64,000 nucleotides of DNA from Mercurialis annua (Eukaryota > Streptophyta > Magnoliopsida > Malpighiales > Euphorbiaceae). Position numbers and translations under genes: made by a program. The notes under the pieces were generated by a model that did no database searches, was not told the origin of the DNA, and saw nothing but the letters and a program-made list of their open reading frames with translations. Within the stretch, counting starts at the first letter, position 1; the number at the start of each line of letters is the position of its first letter. Shown piece by piece: positions 1-11,172 of this stretch. The DNA is taken from the NCBI RefSeq assembly GCF_937616625.2, contig NC_065574.1, forward strand, positions 2,046,001 to 2,110,000. The letters are read 5' to 3'.

Positions 1-500
1 AGCCGGAATTAATTCTTTTTAACCTGAAAAGTTGCTATATATGCATTATTTGATCCAAAAAGTCATTTTCAAAGTGAAATTATGTATGTGTGATAAATTT
101 TCAAAGTAAAACTTATAAAATCCGGATGTCACATGTCAACTTCCGGCTGCCACCTAAGCATTTTTGGCCTGAAATACCAAAATGAAAAAAAAAATAGTTT
201 AGTGACTGAAATGAAAAAATTCGAAAGTTCAATGATCTTCAGGATCAATTACCCCAATATTGTTTTCTGAAATATTTTGTCGAGCTGATAATTAAGCAAT
301 ATTGTTTTCTGTCTTAATTATGCGTTAATGATACAATGGAAGACTAGAGATGGAATAAAATCTGTATAAAGTGGTACTTATCTGTTGATTAATAATAAAA
401 AGAGACATTAAAAAAATAAGACTATTTACATTAAAGAGAAAGTTTCTATCATACAAAATTGCTTTGTGTGTCTAGTTCGTTTGTGTACAGCCATATTTTC
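1..500. other. AT-rich non-coding flank
   Basis: No gene is visible. The stretch around 130-250 (a 'not translated, low-complexity A-run' block) reads like the end of an old non-autonomous transposon, but no partner end lies in the window, so this is only a suspicion. Confidence 0.3.
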
Positions 501-632
501 TTATGTTCTACACAAGTTATAAGTGACATGGACAAGAGTATCCTCCGTGCAAGGAATTGTCAGACCACCCATTGGATGATTGAATCCAAACTCTTCTTCC
601 GCTTTAGTTAGCAATTCTTGAAATGAACGATA
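501..632 (-). pseudogene. SAUR pseudogene, 3' half only
   Basis: The minus strand encodes the C-terminal half of a SAUR protein ([20 protein letters not shown], then LTIPCTED, ending with a stop at 501-503). It matches the MARY-type SAURs at 13942-14229 and 32293-32580. The N-terminal half and promoter are missing: homology stops at about 632, only some 66 bp from the start codon of the neighbouring plus-strand SAUR. Intact pairs in this window have 0.6-0.9 kb between the two start codons, so a deletion probably removed the 5' half of this gene and most of the shared promoter. Confidence 0.8.
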
Positions 633-698
633 AGGATCGTGTCACAGGGCGATGAACCTCTCAATATAATTCATAAAGTTGCATACAAAATAATCACC

Positions 699-986
699 AT
701 GGCCGAACATCTTGCATCTGCTGTTGCCAAGCGAATTCTTCGCAGATCTACAAATAAAGCTAACTCGACATCTTCAAATGTGCCAAAAGGTTTCCTAGCA
801 GTTTACATTGGAGAGACGGAGAAAAAGCGATTAGTAGTTCCGGTCTCCTATCTTAACTAGCCTGCATTTCAAGATCTGCTAAGCAAAACGGTAGAGCAGT
901 TTGGATTTGATCATCCAATGAGCGGTTTGACAATTCCTTGTCGCGAAGAGACTTTCATTAATGTCACTTCTAGCTTCAGTAGATAG
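699..986 (+). pseudogene. SAUR pseudogene with in-frame stop
   Basis: A full-length MARH-type SAUR frame starts at ATG 699 and ends at TAG 984-986. A premature TAG at 858-860 replaces the CAG of the motif YLNQPAF, a single C-to-T change. Downstream of the stop the frame is still readable ([23 protein letters not shown]). The SAUR 3' UTR block, including TGTAAATA at 1072-1079, is present. Loss of function looks recent; the 5' region was also cut by the deletion that separates it from the pseudogene at 501-632. An upstream in-frame ATG at 639 lies in what would be the 5' leader and is not taken as the start. Confidence 0.85.
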
Positions 987-1086
987 TTGAGATTGAAATG
1001 AGATTGAAATGCCAAAACTAATGTAGTGTCACTGAAAAACAATTTTGTTATAGCACAATAGGCCAAATCAATGTAAATAATACGTA

Positions 1087-1894
1087 TAACGTTTTTTTTT
1101 CTTTTTAATGAGGAATTTTATTGCATGTTGTGAATTATAGCCCTGCAATTTTCTTATGACAAGCAGTTACATTCTCAAATTGAATTTTCCTCTATTAACA
1201 AATACATACCAAGTATTCTTTATGTTTTTTTCCCTTCATGGCTGACAAATAATAATGGCAAAACTTATATATTTAATTTTTATTCCTGCATTCAGCAAAT
1301 ATGAAGTAAGTTGGTCATTCAAATTTCTGTAATTAGAATTGTTAAAATCAAGCTAAAATTGACATCATCAAAAGTTTTGGTTAGAATTGATAAAATTATA
1401 AAAAATTGCCTTTCTTTTAGTATTAGGCCAAAATTGTATAATGTTTATCATAAAAATAAGTTAAGGAACCTAAATTATACATTATTTTTAGAGCAAATTA
1501 CTCTAAGGCTCTCATATTTGTCATAATTCACAAGTTGGTACCTCTTATTTGAATATCAAATGATTTGATATCTCAGTTTTAATTTTACAAACACTTACGA
1601 CCTTATTTTAAATATAGAATCCAAATTGTTAACGGAATTAAACGTGAGGTACCAAATCGTTTAAAACGAGGTACCAAATTGTTAACATAATTGAAAGTAA
1701 GGTACCAAATCGTTAAAGTGGATATTTCATATTTTCATTTACTCCTTAAATACAATTATAAACACTCGCAAGATTGTTTTTAAGAGATTATATATATCTT
1801 TTGGGGGCTAAATGGCCCATTATCCAAATCTTATCTGATTATTATCTATGAGCTGTAAGCTTTTTTTTAGAGGCTCGAGGATTGTGCTAATTAA
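1087..1894. other. AT-rich intergenic stretch
   Basis: No coding or RNA gene seen. The word GGTACCAAAT and close variants recur around 1650-1710, a short dispersed repeat of unknown origin. Confidence 0.3.
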
Positions 1895-1985
1895 GTTCTG
1901 ACGTGGCAATATACCATTTGCAGTTGCATAACTGACTTTGGCTCCAAAGAATCTGTAACTGTTTCTATATAACCAACTGAGCAAA
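1895..1985 (+). promoter_or_regulatory. Conserved core promoter of the cyclin-like family
   Basis: ACGTGGCA at about 1901-1908 (an ACGT-core, ABRE/G-box-like site), the stretch CATTTGCAGTTGCATAAC, and a TATA box (CTATATAA, about 1965-1972). The same order and spacing recurs on the minus strand at 43920-43991, 48500-48575 and 50721-50794, in front of the paralogous genes, so it was copied with them. The functional role is inferred from position and conservation. Confidence 0.65.
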
Positions 1986-2329
1986 GAGAAGAAAAACATT
2001 ACTCTACTCCCTCATTTTCTTTTCTTTTCTTTTCTTTATCTAAAGGAAAACTGAAAATGTCACTGATCAGAGAAGAATCTGTCACTGATCCAAGAGAAGA
2101 ATCTGCCACTGATCAGAGATTGAATGTTGCTGAGAGAACACAGGTAGAACAATGGCTAGCAGTGGAACCCAAATCTTTGAATGTTAGAGCCACAACTCAC
2201 GCATTTTACTGGAAACTCAGACGAGTAGTTGTACCATTCATCGCTCAAGTCAGTCTTCAATCCTTCTTGAAGTTAATCTTTATTTGTTTTGCTTTCTTTT
2301 TGGGTCTTTAGGGTTTCAAATCTTGAACA

Positions 2330-2575
2330 TTGATGTAGTTTCAAATCTTTATTCGGTTTCTTGAAGTTTCATGTAGTTTCAATTCTTTATTTGCTTTCTT
2401 GAAGTTTCATGTAGTTTCAATTCTTTATTTGTTTTCTTGAAGATTAATGTAGTTTCAAATCTTGAAGATTAATATAGTTTCAAATTTTATTTGGTTTTCT
2501 TGATGATTAAGGTAGCTTCAGATCTTTATTTGGTTTTCTTGGAGATAAATATAGTTTCAAATCTTTGTTGTTTTT
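2330..2575 (+). repeat. Intronic minisatellite (intron 1 of cyclin-like gene)
   Basis: Degenerate tandem copies, about 35-40 bp each, built around GTAGTTTCAAATCTTTATT and TTTCTTGAAGATTAAT. The same unit occurs in the introns of the paralogous genes on the opposite strand at about 42955-43265, 43435-43630, 47480-47700, 48090-48185 and 50210-50400. Confidence 0.75.
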
Positions 2576-2968
2576 GGTATTTCAATCCTGCATTTACCCT
2601 GTTTGCTTGACTAGAAAATTTGGGATGATAAAGGAATCTTTAGGGTTTGGAGATTCTTTAGTTTCTTGAAAATAAACATGTGCTGAAGTTTGTTTGGTTA
2701 GCAGGAAAGCAGAGAGAAAAAATTGTGTTTTACTTCTGCTTCTGCTTGTATCCTGGGAAAATGACTGACAACTTCAATATATTTGGGGGTTTTAAGTTTT
2801 AAAATTAACAACATAAGAAAAATAAAAGAAATAAACCAATGATTTCTTTTTAGTTAATTTTGGTTAAGGGCGTAATTAATTGGTTGTTGAATGCGATGTG
2901 AAATCTGATGCAGAGCGCCAGGGTTGATCTCTTCGACGACAATGTTCGATATCTGGCTATGAACATCT

Positions 2969-3656
2969 TGTTGGGGTGGGTCCCTCCACATGGTGGGCCC
3001 ACAAGTAAGTTAAAAAAAAAAAAAAAATAGAAATTAATTTACTTGGAGTAACCTCCAAGCCAAATTTGGCTTGGAGGCTACTCCACTTTTTCCTATAAAT
3101 AGGAAAGGGGTGAAAGGGATTAAACACACACCAACATCACCAAATTTCACAAAGGTTTTGTGAGAGTTATTAGCATCAAGGCTAATAGGCGAGCTAGAGA
3201 AACGTTTTCTCTAAAGGGTGAGGGGTGAGAGAATTGAGAGATAAAAATAGTGAGTTTACGGGTGTGTGGGAAACACTTGAGTGTCATTATTTTGATGAGA
3301 TCTCTCTGTAAAAGTACTCTCTTTGTATGCCTGCTATTTTAATAGTGGAAGAATTATTCGGACTTTGTCCCGTGGACGTAATCCAGCAATTTGGGTGAAC
3401 CACGTTAAAAATTCTCGGTGTCATTTATTTTGTTTCTGCCGTCCATAATTTTATTTTCGACGCTAACGATTAGGCTAGTTGGAATTCCCTATTGTGAAGT
3501 TAGTTATATCGTGTTGAATTCTGTCTAGGAGGTTGGTACTTAAGTGGTCCGCTCGTGACCCTCCAATCTTTCCTGGGAATTTTTCCGGTATAGTTATTTA
3601 GCACAATACGTTATTCACTAGCATAATTAATTGAATTTCCGCTGTGCCGCCCAACA
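2969..3656 (+). repeat. 5' LTR of first Copia element
   Basis: 688 bp, TG...CA ends. It includes a 17-bp near-perfect inverted repeat with a 6-base loop at 3045-3084, a TATA box (TATAAATA, about 3094-3101) just downstream, and an A16 tract near 3012-3027. The 3' LTR has A19 at the same place. Confidence 0.95.
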
Positions 3657-3672
3657 ACTGGTATCGGAGCCG
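3657..3672 (+). other. Primer-binding site (first Copia element)
   Basis: TGGTATCGGAGC lies two bases inside the 5' LTR. It matches the usual plant Copia primer site for initiator methionine tRNA (TGGTATCAGAGC) with one change. Confidence 0.8.
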
Positions 3673-3788
3673 GTTTGAGTTTTTATATATCTATTTATCG
3701 TATGCTCTGTGGTTTCCACTAGATAGTGGATCCTCCACATCAGAAAATAAATTAGATATATTTATAGTACTGGGCACTTGTCGAAAAT

Positions 3789-6700
3789 ATGGAGGCAAAG
3801 ACTGGCAAGATGGTCAGTTTAAATGGCACAAATTACCACATATGGAGAAACAAGATGAAGGATCTCCTATTTGTGACGAAACTGCATTTACCGGTGTTTT
3901 CAACGAATAAACCCGAAGGAAAAACGGATGAAGAATGGGAATTCGAGCATGAGCAGGTGTGTGGTTACATTCGACAGTTCGTCGAGGATAATGTGTACAA
4001 CCACATTTGTAATGAAACTCATGCTCAGACATTATGGAAGAAGCTTGAGGAGCTGTACGCGTCGAAAACCGGCAACAACAAACTATTTTATCTGACAAAA
4101 TTAATTCAGATAAAATATCGAGAAGGGACTTCTATAGCTGATCACCTGAATGCAATTCAAGGGATTGTGGATCAGTTATCAAGTATGAGCATAAAGTTTG
4201 ACGATGAGGTGCTCGCTCTCCTCGTGCTTGCCTCTCTACCAGAGTCTTGGGAGACTTTGAAGATTTCACTAACAAATTCTGCACCAAATGGAGTAGTCAA
4301 TATGGAAGCTGTTAAAAGTGGCATCCTGAATGAAGAGAGTAGACGAAGATCACAAGGTTCTTCTTCATCACAGTCAGATGTTTTTGTTGCAGAATCTAGA
4401 GGGAGGAGTGAAGCTAGGGGTTCAAAAACCAGACACAAAAGCAGAGGAAAGTCAAACAAATATGCCAATACTGAGTGCCATTACTGCAAGAAGAAGGGCC
4501 ACATCAAAATGTTCTGTCGAAAGTTGAAGCAAGACCAAGAAAAGAACAAAGGCAAAGATGTGAGGAAAAATGACAGCAGTGATGATGAACAAGCAAATGT
4601 TGTCGGGGAGTTCAACGTAGTCCATGATGAAGATATTGTCAATCTTGCAATCCACGAGACGAGTTGGGTGATTGACACTGGAGCTACCATTCATGCTTCA
4701 TCTCGAAGGGAATTCTTCTCATCTTACACATCAGGCGATTTTGGCACTGTAAGAATGGGAAATGAGAACTTTGCAAAAGTCGTAGGCAAAGGTGACGTCT
4801 CTCTAGAAACAGAGAATGGTACGCAATTAGTCCTGAAGGATGTCAGGCATGTCCCAGATATGCGCCTGAATTTAATTTCGGCAGGAAATCTGGATGATGA
4901 AGGTTTTTGCAGCACCTTCTTCAATGGCCAATGGAAGCTTACCAAAGGTTCATTGGTGGTGGCCAGGGGAAAACGACATTCAAAACTATACATGATGCAG
5001 GCGAAGCTCTCCCATGACGATGTCAATACAGTGGAGAATGATGATATAGTTGAGTTGTGGCATAGACGACTCGGTCACATGAGTGAGAAAGGAATGTCGA
5101 TATTGGCCAAAAGAAATATGTTACATGGATTGGATCGAGTCCATCTGGAGAAATGTACTGATTGTCTGGCAGGGAAGCAGAACAGAGTTTCTTTCAAAAG
5201 TACCCCTCCTTCTCGAATGAAGAATGTTTTAGATCTGATTCACTCAGATTTGTGTGGACCAATGCCAAAGTCACTTGGTGGTGCTCAATACTTCGTGACT
5301 TTCATTGATGATCATTCAAGGAAGACATGGGTGTATCTTTTGAAAACGAAGGACCAGGTGTTAGAAGTTTTCAAGCAATTTTTAACTCTGGTGGAAAGAC
5401 AGACCAGCAAGAAGCTGAAGTGCATCCGTACAGACAATGGTGGAGAGTACATTGGACCATTTGATGCTTATTGCAAAAATAATGGTATTCGGCATCAAAC
5501 AACACCTCCTAAAACGCCGCAGTTGAATGGTTTGGCTGAGAGGATGAACAGGACTTTGATGGAGAGAGTTAGATGTTTACTCTCACATGCAAAGTTGCCT
5601 AAGATGTTTTGGGGTGAAGCTCTACTGACAGCAGTGTATGTGCTTAACCTTTCAACGTGTATCCCTCTACAGTCTGATACTCCAGAGAGAGTGTGGACGG
5701 GAAAAGAAGTTTCCTATGGTCATCTGCGGGTGTTTGGGTGCAAAGCATTTGTGCATATTCCCAAAGACGAGAGGTCCAAGCTTGATGCTAAGACACGAGA
5801 ATGCGTGTTTGTGGGTTATGGTCAAGATCAGTTTGGCTATAGATTCTACGATCCAGTCCATAAGAGGCTTATCAGAAGCCGTGATGCCGTCTTTGTTGAA
5901 AGTCAGACCATTGAGGATATTAAAAAGGCTCAGAATGTTTCTGAAGGATCCGATGGAGATTCAACAGACTTGGAATTGATTCCTCCAACAACGGTTCATA
6001 GACGTGTTGGAGATGAAGAAGGCGACCAACCGGGGATAGGTGGTCAAGATGCTCCCATTGATTATGAACCAGGTAATGCTGATGACTATGGTGCTCATCA
6101 TCAACCACCAGCAGATGTGGATTCTCCAGTTCTGCGGAGATCTGATAGAGTTCGACAACAATCTACCAGATACCCAGAAGATCAGTATGTGTTATTAACT
6201 GACGGGGGAGAACCTGAGAGCTTTGAAGAAGCTATGGATGATGAACACAAGCAGAAATGGATTGAAGCCATGCAAGATGAGATGAGGTCCTTGCATGATA
6301 ATAATACTTTTAAGCTGGTGAAGTTGCCTAAAGGCAAGAGAGCTTTAAAGAACAAGTGGGTGTTCAGGATAAAGAATGAGGAACACGGTCTCCAACCACG
6401 TTTCAAAGCTAGACTAGTTGTCAAGGGATTCGGCCAAAGAAAGGGAATTGACTTTGATGAGATTTTTTCACCAGTGGTGAAAATGACATCCATTCGTACA
6501 GTGCTAGGGTTAGCAGCAAGTCTCGACCTGGAGATCGAGCAGATGGATGTAAAGACTGCCTTCCTTCATGGTGATTTGGAGGAAGAGATATACATGGAGC
6601 AGCCAGAGGGTTTCGAAGAAAAGGGGAAAGAGCAGTACGTCTGCAAGTTGAAAAAAAAGTCTATATGGCTTAAAACAAGCACCGAGACAATGGTACAAGA

Positions 6701-7776
6701 AGTTTGAGTCTGTTATGGGGGAGCAAGGGTACAAGAAGACTACTTCAGACCATTGTGTCTTCGTGCAGAAATTCTCTGATGAGGATTTTATTATACTTCT
6801 GCTCTATGTGGATGACATGTTGATCGTTGGCCAGAATACTTCAAGAATCAACAACTTGAAAAAGCAGTTGAGCAAGTCTTTTGCAATGAAAAACTTGGGC
6901 TCGGCAAGGCAAATTCTAGGCATGAAGATAACCAGAGATAGAGGCTCCAAGAAGCTATGGTTATCACAGGAGAAGTACATTCAGAAAGTACTTCAAAGGT
7001 TCAACATGGATAACGCTAAAGCGGTTAGCTGCCCCCTTGCTAATCATTTTAGACTGAGTTCTGAACAGTGCCCTTCTACTGAGAAAGAGAAGGAGGAGAT
7101 GGAAAGAGTTCCATATGCTTCAGCAGTTGGGAGCTTGATGTATGCCATGGTATGTACACGGCCAGATATTGCTCACTCGGTTGGAGTAGTGAGTCGGTTC
7201 CTTTCAAATCCTGGAAAAGAACATTGGGCTGCAGTGAAATGGATTCTTAGATACCTTCAAGGTACATCAAGAATGTGTCTATCTTTTGGAGATGGAGAAC
7301 CTGTGTTAGTTGGCTACACAGATGCAGATATGGCTGGCGATGTTGACTCGAGAAAGTCTACATCAGGATATCTGATTTCATTTGCAGGGGGAGCTGTGTC
7401 ATGGCAATCGAGACTACAGAAATGTGTTGCGCTCTCAACAACAGAAGCAGAGTTTATTGCAGCAACTGAAGCTTGTAAAGAGTTGCTATGGATGAAGAAG
7501 TTCTTAAGTGAACTTGGCTTCCACCAGACGAAGTACGAGCTGTTTTGTGATAGTCAAAGCGCTATTCACCTCGGGAAGAATTCCTCCTTTCATTCAAGAT
7601 CTAAACATATTGATGTGCGATATCACTGGATTCGAGATGTATTGGAGATGAAGCTGCTACAGCTGGAAAAGATCCATACCGATGAAAATGGATCTGACAT
7701 GTTAACCAAAGCTCTTCCACGGGGAAAGTTTGAATATTGTCGACAGACAGCCGGAATGGTGGTGCCTCCCATGTAG
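3789..7776 (+). pseudogene. Copia gag-pol polyprotein, one frameshift
   Basis: The frame opens at 3789 and stops at 6705-6707; the remainder continues in another frame to the stop at 7774-7776. Seen in order: a UBN2-type gag; a CCHC zinc knuckle beginning near residue 230 (CHYCKKKGHIKMFC); protease DTGA near residue 296; the integrase zinc region (HRRLGH..., CTDC) near residue 424, followed by the catalytic core; reverse transcriptase starting around nt 6200; YVDDM near nt 6804; RNase H with DADMAGD and STTEAEF. The break lies in a run of eight A residues at about 6651-6658, where one extra base shifts the frame inside the reverse transcriptase. Otherwise the coding region looks undamaged. 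The element would need help in trans to move unless the extra base is a sequencing error. Confidence 0.9.
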
Positions 7777-7792
7777 TCGGGAGGGGGAGATT
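7776..7792 (+). other. Polypurine tract (first Copia element)
   Basis: The purine-rich sequence CGGGAGGGGGAGA ends two bases before the 3' LTR, the normal position for plus-strand priming. Confidence 0.8.
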
Positions 7793-8483
7793 TGTTGGGG
7801 TGGGTCCCTCCACATGGTGGGCCCACAAGTAAGTTAAAAAAAAAAAAAAAAAAATAGAAATTAATTTACTTGGAGTAACCTCCAAGCCAAATTTGGCTTG
7901 GAGGCTACTCCACTTTTTCCTATAAATAGGAAAGGGGTGAAAGGGATTAAACACACACCAACATCACCAAATTTCACAAAGGTTTTGTGAGAGTTATTAG
8001 CATCAAGGCTAATAGGCGAGCTAGAGAAACGTTTTCTCTAAAGGGTGAGGGGTGAGAGAATTGAGAGATAAAAATAGTGAGTTTACGGGTGTGTGGGAAA
8101 CACTTGAGTGTCATTATTTTGATGAGATCTCTCTGTAAAAGTACTCTCTTTGTATGCCTGCTATTTTAATAGTGGAAGAATTATTCGGACTTTGTCCCGT
8201 GGACGTAATCCAGCAATTTGGGTGAACCACGTTAAAAATTCTCGGTGTCATTTATTTTGTTTCTGCCGTCCATAATTTTATTTTCGACGCTAACGATTAG
8301 GCTAGTTGGAATTCCCTATTGTGAAGTTAGTTATATCGTGTTGAATTCTGTCTAGGAGGTTGGTACTTAAGTGGTCCGCTCGTGACCCTCCAATCTTTCC
8401 TGGGAATTTTTCCGGTATAGTTATTTAGCACAATACGTTATTCACTAGCATAATTAATTGAATTTCCGCTGTGCCGCCCAACA
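7793..8483 (+). repeat. 3' LTR of first Copia element
   Basis: 691 bp; by eye the same as the 5' LTR except for the longer A tract (19 versus 16). Confidence 0.95.
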
Positions 8484-9734
8484 CATCTTCGATAGATTCA
8501 CTTCAACCCATACATTGCCGGTAAATTTTACAACTTCTGTGCTAATTATGTGTCTGCTTAATCACTGTACTGACCTGAATTTCTCAATTGGTTTAGACAT
8601 TAGGGGAGAGAGATGTTGGTTATCGCGTTAAGATACTCGCAATGAGTTGCCTGTTTATTGGTCTGAAGATGAGTGATGATTCCATCGACAAGATAATAAA
8701 TCTGGTACGTATGCCATTTTTCATTTCTTATGGTGAGTCTGTATTTCTTATAGCATCATGAGTATTTTTTGTCTAAACAGAAACAGGAACCTTATATGGA
8801 GATTGATGAAAAAGATGTTGAGACTGTTGAGAGTCTGATTCTCGATAGAATTGGTCCGCTGGAGGATTGCGTAAGTGCTGTAAATGCTCTATTCTATGTG
8901 CCGAGCTTCAGTTCTATAGCAGATGAACGAGGACCGAAGTTCAAGTCGGATGTTACTCAGCGGATATATCAATCGCACGAAGGTATATTAATAATTGAGC
9001 ATCCGATCAAGTCGTGTTGAATATATGTGAACTTATTCTGATGAAATAGTTAAACTATTGCAGACATAAAATGTCTACAATTCAGGCCTTCATCGGTAGC
9101 AGCATCAGCTGTTCTTATGACCGTTAAAGCAATCGACGCTGCAAAGTGTTCTGAATGTATGGAAAGGTTTACAATCAAAGATCTCCAACTGGTATGAACT
9201 ACTTATATAAATATTGCATTCATTTTGAGTTACTGTATTTCATATATATCTGCACGACTCTGACATTTATGCATTTTTTTCAGAATAGGGAAGAATTAGA
9301 AGCCTGTTACGATAAGATGAGTGACTATTTCAATCCTGAAATTGATACACTGTCTCCGGGACAGGGCGTGGGAGAAATACAACCCGTCGATTTTGATTTG
9401 GATGAAACTCATTTTCCTCGTGAATGAAAAGGGTTGTCAGATTGTCATCAGAACTTCAAAAACTGCTGTTTACTATTAGATGAATTTTCATAAACATCAT
9501 TGGATTGGAAAAACTATCTTTTTGAGTTACATGCTTATAGGAGATTACTTTTTGTGCATAATTACAGCATTTAGTTTAGTTTAGTTTAGTTAGATCGAAT
9601 GTGATTTGATCTGCAACAACATTGAAACAGAGAATCTTGATTTTACATAAAATTGCCTTACTGCTAGTTGTTATTCGAAGCTCAATTTCCTGAATTTTGA
9701 TTCTGTTCTGTTTATTTTTATCATTGACTAAAAG

Positions 9735-9810
9735 ATGTCAAAAGTATATTTCTTTGCACCCAAAACAGAAGTGCGGAGAATACGTACTGCCATCATTCTT
9801 GGTTGATTAG
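9735..9810 (-). pseudogene. Relic of a SAUR 5' end
   Basis: On the minus strand the short frame MAVRILRTSVLGAKK is preceded by ATTTCTAATCAACCAAGAATG, close to the leader and first codons of the MAVR-type SAURs (which read ATCCAAGAAACAATGGCAGTA). Nothing of the SAUR domain follows. Sister relics lie at 41278-41345 (plus) and near 46300-46372 (plus), in the paralogous blocks. Confidence 0.5.
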
Positions 9811-10143
9811 AAATATTTTCGGAAATGGAAACGAAATATGGAACATAGTAGTGAATAAGTTTCTGTGCAAAAGCTAGCTGAGAGGGAGTGTTAAGCATAG
9901 CATTTAAAATTGCGAAGCAACATTTAAAATTGTGAAGTGACATTGTTTATAAGAATTAGTTGTAAATATAGAGTTTTGAACTTTTAGATTTCACATTCCA
10001 TCGAAAGTGGAAACAAAACATCGAAACGTAGATAGAGCATATTATTGCACCTTTTTCACACCAAAGTATGGGATCCAAGAAAGATCAGATTTACATGACA
10101 GCATGTGCATTAGTCCTAATTAGATTACAAAAGAAAAAATAAA

Positions 10144-10788
10144 TTAGGAGACCTGTCCCTCCTTTTCTTCCCTTTTCATCCACATCTCTTCTGCCATTAA
10201 GAAACCAACCAGCTCATGAATGCTCGTCCTACTAAGATCCTTCGTCTCTCGAATTCGTGTAACTTTTGGCTTCCAAGACTTGGAAAGCGACCTGAGAAAT
10301 TTACTCACAAGAGCAGCATCAGAATATGTCTTCTCGAGAGAGTTCAAGGCATTTATGATATGCAAAAACCTAGTAAACATTTCATTTATGGACTCATAAG
10401 GAACCATCTTAAACTGCTCATAATCCTCTTCTAGCATACTAATCTTCATTTCTTTGGCTCGAGCGTTTCCTTCATGAATAAGCTCAAGCTTATCCCATAT
10501 CGCCTTGGCAGAGTCGCATCCAAAGACACTAGCGACTGCATTGTCGTCTAGAGCACAGTATAAGACATGCATAGCCCGTTTCTCCAATTGAATCAGCCTC
10601 TCATCAATCTCCAATGCCGGCTGCGTCGGAAGATTGGGTGGCCCATTCTGGATCAACATCCACATTTCCAAATCCATTGCTTCGACGAAAACTCTCATCT
10701 TTATCTTCCAATACATATAGTCTGTGTAGTCCGTACCATTCAAAAACGGCGGCCTTCCGGAAAGAGATACCCCGTAATCGATTTTCAT
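10144..10788 (-). CDS. Stand-alone Copia-gag-like (UBN2) ORF
   Basis: An intact 214-residue frame. PPFLNGTDYTDYMYWKIKMR near the N-terminus, then IWDKLELIHEG, and RFLHIINAL with VSKFLRSL in the middle, are typical of the gag_2/UBN2 domain of Copia elements. There is no zinc knuckle, protease or LTR next to it. It ends with EEKEGQVS. Two more copies lie in the paralogous blocks, one broken (40284-40917) and one intact (45308-45934). This could be an element fragment that travels with the duplications or a host gene derived from gag. The strong similarity of the two intact copies over their whole length favours some constraint, but that is inference. Confidence 0.65.
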   Translation of the reverse strand: MKIDYGVSLSGRPPFLNGTDYTDYMYWKIKMRVFVEAMDLEMWMLIQNGPPNLPTQPALEIDERLIQLEKRAMHVLYCALDDNAVASVFGCDSAKAIWDKLELIHEGNARAKEMKISMLEEDYEQFKMVPYESINEMFTRFLHIINALNSLEKTYSDAALVSKFLRSLSKSWKPKVTRIRETKDLSRTSIHELVGFLMAEEMWMKREEKEGQVS

Positions 10789-11094
10789 GGATTATCACTC
10801 CCTCCTTTTCAACTTCACCTCAAATGCTTGCCCCTGAGATTGTTACTGAACCCAGAAAATCAAATGAGCACAAATATTTGATCTTTCCTAGTAAATTAAA
10901 TTATAGATCCATCCCTCTTTATGCCCTTGCTATTAACGAAGAACAAGACAACTTCTATATGTGTCACAGTGTCAGTTATAGTACAATTGTTTGTTAGTGT
11001 TGTTAGAGACAGGTAACTGAAAACTGACAAAATAAAATTCAAAGAACTGATCTGTATAGGAAAAAATTGTATCTGTTTCATTTGTTAAAAGAAG

Positions 11095-11102
11095 TATTTA
11101 CA
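11095..11102 (-). promoter_or_regulatory. TGTAAATA element in SAUR 3' UTR
   Basis: TGTAAATA on the minus strand downstream of the SAUR at 11173-11457. The same octamer recurs after most SAURs here (see findings). It matches the PUF-protein site UGUANAUA and could also be part of the polyadenylation signal. Confidence 0.5.
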
Positions 11103-11172
11103 AGAAGTACATGAAATTCATGCAATACAAAATTGTGTCGCTTGGTTAGTGTAAAGCTCTATATTCTCTTAT

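Larger units (their letters stand above)
2969..8483 (+). mobile_element. Full-length Ty1-copia LTR retrotransposon, young
   Basis: The element runs from TGTTGGGG to CCCAACA and is flanked by a 5-bp target-site duplication CATCT (2964-2968 and 8484-8488). The two LTRs read as identical except for 3 fewer A residues in one poly-A tract. A primer-binding site follows the 5' LTR and a polypurine tract precedes the 3' LTR. The internal region carries gag and pol in Copia order (protease, integrase, reverse transcriptase, RNase H) in the host gene's orientation. It is inserted in exon 2 of a cyclin-like gene. The protein motifs fit the Tnt1/Tork side of plant Copia; the lineage name is a judgement from memory. 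Confidence 0.95.
2057..9427 (+). pseudogene. Cyclin-like gene, exon 2 split by a Copia element
   Basis: Six exons can be placed: 2057-2248, 2914-2968 joined to 8489-8520 (exon 2, interrupted), 8597-8704, 8781-8982, 9064-9191 and 9284-9427, all with GT/AG borders. The inserted Copia element plus one copy of its 5-bp target duplication is what separates the halves of exon 2. Without it the product would be about 286 residues. The protein resembles plant D-type cyclins: a helix region with NIFDRFTSTHTLP and VKILAMSCLFIGLKM in the cyclin box, then RPSSVAASAVL in a C-terminal cyclin fold. No LxCxE motif is seen. The other exons are open and the paralog at 41641-43842 is intact, so the gene was probably functional until the insertion. 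Class assignment beyond 'cyclin-like' is uncertain. Confidence 0.8.

Noticed and set aside
1311..1526. 71-codon open frame
   Set aside because: AT-rich, no domain, no splice context, no copy elsewhere in the window.
3814..7826. Many short open frames on both strands across the first Copia element
   Set aside because: Shadows of gag-pol in other frames or of the LTR.
9560..9595. Short tandem TTTAGTTTAG run, resembling telomere-type repeat
   Set aside because: The unit is TTTAG, not TTTAGGG, and it occurs in only a few copies; a simple microsatellite in a 3' flank.
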